Shown: in pieces, positions 13,101-18,646 of the stretch | Numbering within the stretch: position 1 is the first letter of the stretch | Layout: each line of letters starts with the position of its first letter | DNA from: an uncultured Clostridia bacterium | GTDB taxonomy: Bacteria; Bacillota; Clostridia; Christensenellales; UBA1242 | NCBI GenBank assembly: GCA_947303145.1 | Contig: CAMYXB010000009.1 | Coordinates: 1 to 18,646 of the forward strand | Length of the DNA: 18,646 bases | Direction: 5' to 3' | Translations under genes and position numbers: made by a program | The notes under the pieces: model-generated | Seen by the model: the letters and a program-made list of their open reading frames with translations, nothing else | Databases searched by the model: none | Told to the model about the DNA's origin: nothing

Positions 13101-16100
13101 GGCATCATGTCCGCATACGAAGTCTCCATTGTCGGAATTGATGACATATATGCCACCGCCATTCCCTGTGGCCTTGTTGTATGAAATGGTGGCTCTATAA
13201 ATATCCGGCATACGCCCTAGATACATTCCACCGCCGTCCACTGCCTCGCATGAGGAGAGGGTGAGGTCATAGATAGATAGGCTACTATAAGAATATATGC
13301 CACCGCCATTTTTTGCAGAGGAGTGGGAAATAGAGACAGAATATAAGTCCACTATACCTTGTTGTAGACACAACGCTCCACCGTTGCCCAATGTGGCATG
13401 ACAATCTTCGAAAGTGACGTTGTCAAGAACCAAGGAGTCGGATAGAGATACATACACAGCTCCACCTTGTCCGCTTTCCTTGCTATTGCTACAAGATAGG
13501 AAGGTGACATCATTCCATGTCATAGTGCCACTATATGATGATGAAACATTAACGGCAGGAGAAGATGAGGAAGTGTAATTTTGAATAATCACCTCTGTGT
13601 CAAAGTTGAGGCAACCATCATTTACAGATATAAGAGGGCTGGAAAAAGACCTGCCATCGCCATCTATAATAATGCGACCAGACGAGCCTCTCTTGCCAAT
13701 AGTGAGAGAAGAAGATTGGCCATTCACTCTGAACATGGGCACACTGCCTGTGGTGTGAGGCTTGAGATACACAGTCTTGTCGGAGACATATATCTCTCCA
13801 CTAATGCTGAGAGTGCTTGCCATATATAACACTCCGCCATCATTGAGCATATCAAGTGCCTTGTTAAAGTTGTCGATATTGTTCTCTAAATTCAAAATGC
13901 CATCGACATCATTATAACTGGTCTTGAACTTGCCACTTTCAAAGTATAACTGGTCATATCCCACCACTTCAACTCTTGCTGTGAACACTACACTGCTGTA
14001 GATGTCACTATTGGTGGGGGTGAATATCATCTCGTGATAATCATATCCGGCGGTTGATCTGAGTCTGGCATTTTTGTCATCTGCCTGTCTAAACTTGAAT
14101 GTTCCGGCAATCTTGAGCCCTAGATACTTCACTTCTCCGCCTATTATCTCGACTTCACTCAATCTCTTAGATGGGAAAGCATTCTCAAATGTAGGCATGG
14201 AGGCGAGATATATCTCATTGGCACTGCTTAGATAAACCACTCTCGAATCTTGGAACAACTCCTCTCCACTATCATCGAAAATCTTGAAATACACTCTAGT
14301 GGTGACATCACTTATCTCTATCTCATCGGCAGAATATGTGCCACTCTCTTGTAGAGAATATTTGACTGAGTAGCCAGATACAAGTGGTCTCACGTCTATC
14401 TTGGAGTCTACATTGCCATAATAATCCGAGGCGACATATCCCAGTGTCTCACGCTCAGCCTCGTCATGACACACTGCGTAAATAGTGGCACTGGAAGGAA
14501 CCATGGTGGCACTGGAGGACACTAGATAATACATGCTCATGGCCTCTTCATCATCACTAACGAAGGCCTTGAAATCTCTGGACTTGAGGATATAACTAGG
14601 ATTGGACGATGTGACAAAAGCCGTAGCACCATACGTTGCATCTGTCATGACGCTTATTGTGCTATCTTCACTTAAATCACTATCGACTAGAATACTCGTG
14701 GCATAAATATTGCTGTCATTATCGTCTGTGTCCTTGTTGGACAACACGACTATCTTCCTAGACAAATGCAGGGAGCCACTAGAGACATACAAGCCTGCAC
14801 CATAACCTGTGGCTGTGCTATCTGTAATAGAGACATCTGCGAGATACATCTGAGCCTCGCTTAGATACACAGCACCGCAAGATGCAATGGAACCACTGAC
14901 TATAGTGGAATCCAGCCTGACTGTAGTGCCTGAGCCTAGTGCATAGATGGCACCACCCAAACTGCCCTGTGCACTCTGAATGTCTGTGCCATACAAAGAC
15001 AATGTGGTGTATGAGCCACTGCTGGTGACGAAGATAGCACCACCCTCACCTGTGGAAGTGTTGCCAAAGAAATGTGCATCTACTATGTCGCACTCACCGC
15101 TGGATATATACACGCTGCCACCACGACTTGCACTAGATGATGAGAACATAGTGCCCTGCACATAGGTCTTGCTGGTGCCTGCTAGATACAGATCTCCGCC
15201 ATACATGGCTCTGTTAGACATAAATATGGCATCTTTGTAAATCTTCAATTTTCCAGTGCTGGCAATGGCACCGCCATATATGCCTGTGGCACCATTTTCA
15301 CTAAATTCGCCACCATAGATATTGACAGAGCCGACCATATTGTATATGGCACCACCATAAATATCACTAGACGTGCTATTGGATATGAAACGTCCCCCAT
15401 AAATATTGAGAGTAAAGACGGACTTACTATCGGAATTGACGAATATCGCTCCGCCACCAAAGGACATACCTATGGCAGAGTTGCCCTCAAATATTGTCTG
15501 ACCTATATTCTTCTTGTCTATATTGGCCAGTCCATTGGACCTGTTGTTATGACGACCAAAATTGATAGCACCACCGCTATTGCTGGCTATATTGTATCTA
15601 AAAGTGCAGTGGTCTATGTCTAAGTTTTGACCATATATTGCTCCGCCATCGCTCGCAGAATTGGACACAAAGGAGCAATCTGTCAAGGAAATCTTGTCAT
15701 AAGAGAATATCGCTCCGCCACGCTCTGTAGCGACATTGTTGTAGAACTGGCAATTATTGAAACTGATGATAATATTGGTATGAGCATTCTCTAAGCCGTC
15801 CACAATTATGGCGCCACCATTTCTAGCAGAGTTATCACCAAAATAGCACCCCTCTAGAGTATAGATATAGTTGCTACCTGTGAAGCAGATGGCTCCGCCA
15901 TGATTGAAATCGCCCACATTGTTGCCGACAAAGCGACAATTCTTGACTATATTGTTGGGATTGAATATTCTAACAACACCGAGATTGGTCACCTGACCTG
16001 CACCTGTGCTGGCGATGTAGTTGTTGACAAAATAACTATCCTCTAAGATAAAGTCATTGGCGTCATTGTCAAAGTATAATATACTGGACGAAGCGATGTT

Positions 16101-18646
16101 GCCATCAAAGGTGGAATTTTTGATATTGGTGACTATTTTCCCCACAATGCCTATGAGGGACTTCGTCACTGAATAATTGTAGTAGCAGTTGCCACTAAAT
16201 CTCAATCCGTCTATATTGAGACTAAGATAAGAGTTGGTGATAGAATTGACAATCTTGAGGACATAATCTTCGCCATTTATGACATGACTGGATATAGTGG
16301 TGGAGAGAATATTGACTTCTCCCACATTCTCTATGTAGCAAGCACTGGCACTAGATGTGGCGAAGTTCCCACCGGCTGTGGACTCATCGGCTATACCTAT
16401 GCCAAGTGATGACAGCGAAAGTCTATCATTTGCCTTGCCAGAGACGAAGAGGGCTCCACCCTTGCTAGAAGTATTGCTAGACATAAGAACGGAAGAAAGA
16501 GATACACTGCTCCCACCATTGGTCTGAATAGCGAGGGCTCCGCCACATGAATCATCTCCACTGGTAGCATTGCCATACATTTTGCCACCCTGCACAGTCA
16601 CTGTGTGAGAGGAAGTCTCATACACAGCCACTGCTCCGCCAAATAGCCCAGACACATTGTCATGAAGGATATTGCCAGACATAGCGATATCTGTATTAAA
16701 CACATTGATAGCTCCGCCTATATACTGCTCATCATTTTCGCTAATGGATAGGACGTTGCTCAATAATTCGCAATCATTGATTTGGCAAGGAGCACTGCTG
16801 TCCACCATGATGCTGGAGCCCTTGTCTATGGCTTCGTTCTTGTCAAAGATGGAAGAAGATATGCTAGAGGGTGATGTGGACTTTAAGAATATAGCACCAC
16901 CGAAAGAGCCTGCGCTATTTTCTACAAACTTGGCTCCACTTAGGACAAGTCTAGAATCTCCCGTGACAGCCACAGCGCCACCTTTATCCCCTGACTTATT
17001 CTTGGAGAAAATGGCGGAGGACACTTCAAGAGTGGTGTATCTATCCATAAACAAGGCACCGCCCTGACCTATGGCATAGTTGTTGTCCATAGTAGTCTCG
17101 TCATCGATATAGACGAATGTATGACGATTTTCAAGGCCGATGGCATTCAAGACCCCACCATTCCCTCTTGAGATGTTCTGTGAGAAAGTGCTGTGAGAAA
17201 GTGTGATAGAAAGGGCACTTTCCCAATTACTATTCCCGAATACACACAGCACTGCACCGGAGGAAGATGAGGTGTTGTGCGAAAATTCACTGCTAGATAT
17301 TGTGACACTAGTCACATTGCTGAGAGCGATGACGCCACTTGTGACATCGCTGTAAGCGATGCTACTGCCACTAATGGTGAGTGAATCTAGCTGGTCAATC
17401 TCGATGACAGATGTAGAGGAAGTGATGTCCTTAATCACGACACCTGAAAGGGTGAGTGTGTATAGTCTGGTGGCATTACTGCCAGACACCTTTCGTGCCA
17501 CAATAGCCTTCCTGTCACCGGTATTGTCGGATAGGAAACTGCTGTCCTCCACAGTCAATCTGCCGAAACTGGCATCTATGCCACATTGGACCTGTGTAAA
17601 AGTGCTGTCCTTCACCTTTCTAGCAAAACGTGTGTCTTCTCTGCTGGTGGCACCTTTTAGTGTATCGACAAGTGCTGAAATGTCCACTATATCCTCAAAG
17701 TGTGAACTGGATATGGTATATTTTGGGACATTCTCAAGATATACACCCGCCACGCTATCTGTGTTAGAGAAAGTGGAAGATGATATACCAAGGTTGGTGT
17801 TAGAATTCTGTCCAATCTCATTGGTGGTGAGATAGACGTGGACCATACTAGCACTGATGTCATCAAGAGCGACACTACTCCCCGTTATAACTTCCTTGCT
17901 AGATGACGAGAAAGTGCAATCTTCAATGGCCATGGTCTTGTTTGTTTCAATCGTTTGAATGTCTATATCTACACCAATGGTAGATGTGGGGACATTGGAC
18001 TGCACCTTATTATTCTCGAAAGAACAAAAAGTAATGCTGAGACTTGTGAAATCCACAGCCTTGATACCAGAGGACACCTTGCTCTCATTGTCCCTTCCCA
18101 TAACTGCCGATGTATTGTCATAGAATGAAGAGTGAGATATGGATATATCCTCTCCACTCAAAATGTATATACCTGTCGTGGCATTCTTGGTGAAGCTACC
18201 ATGAAATACACAATTATCCACTGAAAAATCACATTCACTATTGTCCATTGTGATGGCATTAAGATAACTATTCTGACTAAATGTGCTGTTCTTGATAATG
18301 ACATTGTTATCTGTGGAACCTGTTATATCAACAATGGAGCCAGCCTCGGCGGATTCACGGCCCACATTGTCTACGAATCTGACATTGTCAAGAGAAACAT
18401 CTTTGGTATTATCGGCCAGAATAAGGCCCTTGTCACTTCCACTGGAGAAGGTAAAATTCGTGAATATAACACTAGAGATGTCCAAGGTCTTGAATGATCT
18501 ATCATTCAAATCTATCGCATGATATATCCCGCCTGAGGAAGAGACGGAAGAAATCATCTCACCAGAAGTGTAGTCGAAGAATCTGCCGTCAAAGATAATG
18601 GAAGTGGAGCCTGCAGAAGAAATCTTGAGAGTATTCTTGAGATTGC
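1..18646 (-). CDS. Giant surface adhesin-like protein, internal part (6,214 codons, open at both ends)
   Basis: A single minus-strand reading frame runs across the whole window without a stop; I checked every in-frame triplet. The product is rich in Gly, Ser, Thr, Asn, Asp, Ile, Val and Tyr, with few Cys and Trp, typical of exported repeat proteins. Visible residues 1 to about 3445 hold four right-handed beta-helix blocks separated by caps and Ig-like linkers. Residues 3696-5819 hold an array of MBG/YDG-like units, and the last 395 residues a different domain. Neither start codon, signal peptide nor anchor is in the window, so the real protein is longer than 6,214 residues (visible part well over 600 kDa). 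Proteins of this make-up are known as adhesins or adhesin-like proteins in many bacteria and some archaea; function here is inferred from fold only. I saw no catalytic motif, frameshift or change in codon use along the frame. Internal Met codons are not taken as starts because the repeats run through them. Confidence 0.96.
4029..4592 (-). other. Second overlong MBG unit
   Basis: Anchors at 4590 and 4029 are 187 residues apart. It begins 'LDFDITQAYIGIDWEANSG' and contains a Tyr-rich central part ('VPFYGKYYELEGVYYKDVF', 'YFLPTFYGISGIGFSSYD'). It ends normally with 'VASIELSGQSSAKANYTISD'. No internal W-x-I anchor is clear, so an inserted segment is more likely here than a hidden pair of units. 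Function of the insert is unknown. Confidence 0.5.
6270..6830 (-). other. Overlong MBG unit with acidic, Tyr-rich insert
   Basis: The distance between the anchor Trp at 6828 and the next at 6270 is 186 residues, almost twice the array norm. The unit begins 'TWSITGTQAIVGQWQVYIVD'. Its second half holds 'SIQYSIEDWLDGGF', 'YEYYVVDNENVTEDNYSEYF' and 'LTLEIFEDEEERDFYSRN', far more acidic and Tyr-rich than its neighbours. It may be two units with a lost anchor ('SIQYSIEDW' near 6570 would be the candidate) or one unit with an inserted loop. Confidence 0.5.
7560..8311 (-). other. Atypical Ig-like stretch between helix 4 and the MBG array
   Basis: Visible residues 3445-3695. Two or more beta-rich domains can be guessed. 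One has 'VVIKIKYGNTYGDYLGRKVG', with a YGNTYGD start reminiscent of MBG domains, and ends near 'YSQVDYSIKSVYAYWLVSAP'. The next has 'VYSGADYDLTSVQLN', 'YVISWFKWTGGQDYYGY' and 'VLLAGTYLFRVRVIVFNG'. The pair 'WFKW...' and 'aGtYlfrVrV' is the plan of an Ig-like domain. It differs from the following array in having many Trp, Tyr and Asp residues and long loops. No specific family is recognised. Confidence 0.45.
8312..8600 (-). other. Cap after beta-helix 4
   Basis: Visible residues 3349-3445. Strand-rich sequence with 'LHIIAEVELEKGCYVYQE', 'APLTTASAISLLPHTEDD', 'IADVMVVSSTLNL' and 'NTYAHSIRLGGEYSFIIY'. The 'L..aSaIsL' element is comparable with the 'LsldSrVhIs' and 'LsedStIsV' elements of the other caps. 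Assignment as a cap rests on position and this weak likeness. Confidence 0.45.
8601..9240 (-). repeat. Beta-helix block 4, short (six GG-type coils)
   Basis: Visible residues 3135-3349. Six coils end in 'GGGIYSK', 'GAGIYAS', 'GGGVYLA', 'GSAIYAE', 'GTIYTEG' and 'GGIYCAN', separated by strands such as 'VFMYNVDITRNN', 'VNITQCISING' and 'LIIKNLRMRSN'. This is the shortest and last helix before the protein changes to the MBG array. Coil-to-coil identity is low at the DNA level. Confidence 0.8.
9241..9520 (-). other. Entry segment of beta-helix 4
   Basis: Visible residues 3042-3135. It contains 'AKVNATDIDTMQNILPYILS', then 'SGTVHMMSTYVVSENETWDY', and later 'LIVGERSVGSTYRLTIDGG'. It follows the plan of the other two entries: an alpha-helical stretch, then a 'GG/SG-x-[I/V]' strand, then a '[L/I]TIDG' turn. 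It has lost the GG and the AL pair of the consensus, so it is the most divergent of the three. Confidence 0.55.
9521..10114 (-). other. MBG-like domain plus Ig-like FTP domain between helix 3 and helix 4
   Basis: Visible residues 2844-3042. The first domain has 'YVGEYDGANHTISIKML' followed by 'VVYYYGDRVN' and ends near 'HYITDNNGDIIVDYRVIRI'. The YDGxxHxIxI start is diagnostic of MBG/YDG-type extracellular domains. The second domain has 'ISIGQHNSSDLLLEGGQAYA', 'VPGTFSWSG' and 'IVFTPDEKMPQYAITT'. This follows the same GG...GxFxW...FTP...Y plan as the linker at 14180-13960. Both domains are probably beta-sandwich spacers. The helix 4 entry follows without a gap. Confidence 0.7.
10115..10499 (-). 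other. C-terminal cap of beta-helix 3
   Basis: Visible residues 2715-2844. The sequence runs 'SLYLGGQVVVKDNYAQGKSE', 'NANIYLNSGVTIQLFEALSL', 'DSRVHISADM', then an acidic stretch with 'IFSDVDDTDIVVDNEAEVIK'. The order [xNIYL + strand + L..dS.I.I + acidic SD element] parallels the cap after helix 1 (14760-14500), which supports a shared cap module. It passes directly into an MBG-like domain. Confidence 0.6.
10500..11769 (-). repeat. Beta-helix block 3 (IYGGxFxxN...GGVIY coils)
   Basis: Visible residues 2292-2715. About fifteen coils, 22-33 residues each. The first eight share a variant consensus of [L/V]xIYGGxFxxN, 4-10 residues, then GG[V/I][I/V]Y. Examples are 'LKIYGGEYYDNSASYGG', 'VEIYGGSFSTSLGSTGGG', 'LDIYGGSFNHNGATLGGV' and 'VNIYGGDFHHNKA'. 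Later coils revert to 'GGGIYVD', 'GGGIYSR', 'GSAIYLD', 'GGTIYAD', 'GSAIYVN' and 'GGAIYVH'. The plus strand therefore shows recurring gccaccatatat-like words that look like DNA repeats but are coding. The coils differ from one another, so there is no sign of recent expansion. Confidence 0.85.
11770..12130 (-). other. Entry segment of beta-helix 3 (IYLNPEGGNDSLSG motif)
   Basis: Visible residues 2172-2292. It reads 'INIYLNPEGGNDSLSGNDWN', then 'SAVKKFSVALEKVLDGGSIY' and 'FTNTLTVEEDMSISAPSV'. This is the clearest start in the window of a secreted beta-helix module. The pattern IY[L/V]xPxGGxDxxSGxxWxxAVxxFxxAL opens many such domains, with Asp/Asn/Gly-rich loops and an amphipathic helix covering the hydrophobic first coil. 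The following part ('LHIKSGKVTLSDIVIAGSNG', 'LELKENVVLYGNNASNGGAI') leads straight into the coils. Confidence 0.75.
12131..12599 (-). other. Cap and linker after beta-helix 2
   Basis: Visible residues 2016-2172. The GG coils stop and the sequence becomes regular beta strands without YDG or FTP motifs: 'SISIAGEVRILSPIEV'-like strands ('ISIAGEVRILSPIEVGEVSH', 'VNVLFPSDSIVTSKVD') and finally 'GFYYTLEEVGGTVRVIQK'. A closing 'fyYtLee.GG.vrVi' strand pair is common at the end of beta-helix modules just before a new one starts. No separate Ig-like FTP domain stands here, unlike before helices 2 and 4. No function is recognised beyond a spacer or cap. Confidence 0.5.
12600..13739 (-). repeat. Beta-helix block 2 (GGGIY / GGAVY coils)
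   Basis: Visible residues 1636-2015. After 'GRIIIDGDGRSF' there are about ten coils with GG[A/G][I/V/M/L] at 25-30 residue spacing. They include 'GGAVYVS', 'GGALCLQ', 'GGGIYSY', 'GGGMYLG', 'GGGIYVI', 'GGGIYSD', 'GAGLFVF', 'GGGAISG', 'GGAVLLV' and 'GAGVAVM'. Each is preceded by a polar turn such as 'ISHSSAKN', 'ISYNKATGN' or 'IIGNEAGLS'. This is the same fold family as block 1b, but GGG replaces GGA in half of the coils and FxxN is weaker. The block ends at 'STVVSDNYFGKNAQTSGKYP'. Confidence 0.82.
13740..13959 (-). other. Entry segment of beta-helix 2
   Basis: Visible residues 1562-1636. It contains 'NFNKALDMLNDGGVLYMAST', then 'LSISGEIYVSDKTVYLKP'. This matches the usual start of an extracellular beta-helix: an alpha-helical 'ALxxLxDGGxIY' element that caps the first turn, then strands ending in a 'TI.G..G' type turn. 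That turn here follows as 'GRIIIDGDG' near 13660. Related segments open helix 3 and helix 4. Confidence 0.65.
13960..14499 (-). other. Ig-like linker between helix 1 and helix 2
   Basis: Visible residues 1383-1562. The second half reads 'LSEVEIIGGEVKYLGLKIAG', then 'GTFKFRQ', then an aromatic/polar strand and 'MIFTPTNSDIYSSVVF' followed by 'ARVEVV'. The frame GG...G-x-F-x-[F/W]...FTP-x-x-x-x-Y...V-x-V is the pattern of a widespread bacterial Ig-like domain often paired with MBG repeats. The first half (14499-14190), including 'VKYSLQESGTYSADEIEISD', is also strand-rich but I cannot assign it. A second copy of the FTP-type domain lies at about 9760-9521, again directly before a helix entry. 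Confidence 0.6.
14500..14760 (-). other. C-terminal cap of beta-helix 1
   Basis: Visible residues 1296-1382. GGA coils stop and the chain reads through 'SRKIVVLSNKDTDDNDSNIY', then 'ILVDSDLSEDSTISVMT', then a Ser/Asp-rich stretch with 'DFKAFVSDDEEAMSMYYL'. This order (N-rich strand, xNIY, a strand ending in 'L..dS.I.V', then an acidic 'DF..F.SDD' element) is a recurring ending of beta-helix domains in giant bacterial proteins. A similar order is seen after helix 3 in this same protein. The role as a helix cap is inferred. Confidence 0.55.
14761..17299 (-). repeat. Beta-helix block 1b with Pmp-like FxxN...GGA[I/L/V] coils
   Basis: Visible residues 450-1295. About twenty coils carry the pair FxxN followed 4-12 residues later by GGA[I/L/V] or a close variant. 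Examples are 'FSKNKSGDKGGAVAV', 'FVENSAGSFGGAIFL', 'FVSNSASDGGAIYG', 'FRYNIASNSGGAINF' and 'FSENGATGIYGGAIAS'. Coil spacing is about 23-32 residues (69-96 bases). The same motif pair defines the repeats of chlamydial polymorphic membrane proteins (Pfam Chlam_PMP), where it builds a beta-helical passenger used in adhesion. Between about 16420 and 15960 the GGA element drops out but FxxN-type turns such as 'FDGNIA' and 'FVNNY' persist, so the helix probably continues. There is no sign of a chlamydial origin: this is a motif match, not homology over a whole protein. Confidence 0.85.
15606..15938 (-). other. Run of five consecutive coils with cysteine at the same position
   Basis: Five successive coils read NCRFVGN, GCYFGDN, NCQFYNN, DCSFVSN and HCTFRYN, with Cys codons at 15936, 15846, 15750, 15675 and 15606. 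Each Cys lies two residues before the Phe of FxxN. Spacing is 30, 32, 25 and 23 residues, matching one helical turn each. In a parallel beta-helix, residues at equivalent coil positions stack, so these cysteines should form a column. Whether they are reduced, disulfide-linked or metal-binding cannot be told from sequence. Confidence 0.7.
17300..18646 (-). repeat. Beta-helix block 1a, Ser/Thr-rich coils lacking GGA motifs
   Basis: Visible residues 1-449. The translation is a run of short coils with alternating hydrophobic residues followed by a polar turn, such as 'IIKNSTFSQNS', 'DNCVFHGSF', 'ISISHSSFYDN', 'IEDCTFSSSS', 'LGISSSTFSNT' and 'LTVEDSSFLSDN'. The repeated element is roughly [I/V]xx[S/D/N][S/C]xF followed by a polar turn. 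This is the signature of a right-handed parallel beta-helix. The Gly-Gly-Ala element that marks the next block is almost absent: one SSGGIY occurs at about 18530. The block begins upstream of the window, so its N-cap is not seen. It could be the outer part of the same helix as block 1b rather than a separate domain. Confidence 0.75.

Noticed and set aside
10500..16000. Recurring words such as gcaccacc and gccaccatatat at roughly 70-95 base intervals, resembling an interspersed or CRISPR-like array.
   Set aside because: The words are the reverse complement of Gly-Gly-[Ala/Gly]-Ile-Tyr codons, vary by synonymous changes and keep codon phase. Spacing varies by multiples of three, as expected for protein coils and not for CRISPR repeats.
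14761..17299. Assignment to Chlamydia as a pmp gene.
   Set aside because: Only the short motif pair matches. The chain continues into MBG and FTP Ig-like domains that Pmps lack, and no autotransporter barrel is visible.
16672..17835. Two plus-strand ORFs (16672-17067 and 17359-17835) rich in Ser, Leu and Pro.
   Set aside because: They are out-of-register shadows of Ser/Gly-rich beta-helix coils; the Pro and Ala come from complements of Gly codons (ccaccg, gcaccacc).
1..18646. Several adjacent genes in one frame, with internal ATG codons as starts.
   Set aside because: No stop separates them, and repeat units run through every internal Met codon I looked at. No gap between domains leaves room for a promoter or terminator.
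1..18646. Pseudogene or frameshifted remnant.
   Set aside because: The frame stays open with coherent domain sequence from edge to edge; decay would leave stops within 6,214 codons.
1..18646. tRNA, rRNA, riboswitch, insertion sequence, origin or attachment site.
   Set aside because: I saw no transposase-like ORF, terminal inverted repeats or RNA-gene motif on either strand, and the whole window is occupied by coding sequence.

Overview
The whole 18,646-base window lies inside one giant protein-coding gene on the minus strand. Read in the minus frame whose codons occupy plus positions 3k to 3k+2 (first full codon at 18642-18644, last at 3-5), I split every line by eye and found 6,214 consecutive sense codons. 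There was no in-frame TAA, TAG or TGA, which would read tta, cta or tca on the plus strand. The ORF is open at both edges, so the signal peptide (beyond the right edge) and the C-terminal anchor (beyond the left edge) are not visible. There is no intergenic space and I saw no RNA gene, mobile element or CRISPR array. All shorter ORFs on either strand are shadows.

The product looks like a giant secreted or surface adhesin, with its N-terminal side at the right. Going right to left: a long parallel beta-helix region (18646-14761), first Ser/Thr-rich and then with Pmp-like FxxN...GGA[I/L/V] coils; a helix-capping segment and Ig-like linker (14760-13960); a second helix (13959-12600) and cap (12599-12131); a third helix (12130-10500) with its own IYGGxF...N...GG consensus, then a cap, an MBG-like domain and an Ig-like domain (10499-9521); a fourth, shorter helix (9520-8601) and cap; an atypical Ig-like stretch (8311-7560); an array of about 19 anchors of MBG/YDG-like units of roughly 100 residues (7559-1190); and a different C-terminal segment (1189-1) that may lead into another MBG-like unit. 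Helices 2, 3 and 4 each begin with a related entry motif, and a 'GG...GxFxW/F...FTP' Ig-like domain stands directly before helices 2 and 4. The protein was therefore probably built by duplication of a larger supermodule and has since diverged.

The organism cannot be named from this window. The uninterrupted ORF and domain types suggest a prokaryote, plausibly host- or gut-associated, in which giant beta-helix/MBG adhesins are known. G+C looks to be in the mid-40s percent by eye. Codon use favours AAG for Lys, AGA for Arg, frequent ATA for Ile, and CTT/CTC/TTG over CTG for Leu. Nothing suggests reassignment of TGA: Trp is encoded by TGG throughout. No enzyme active site or known pathway is visible. 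The likely role, inferred from fold families only, is a long stalk-and-blade adhesin or barrier protein.
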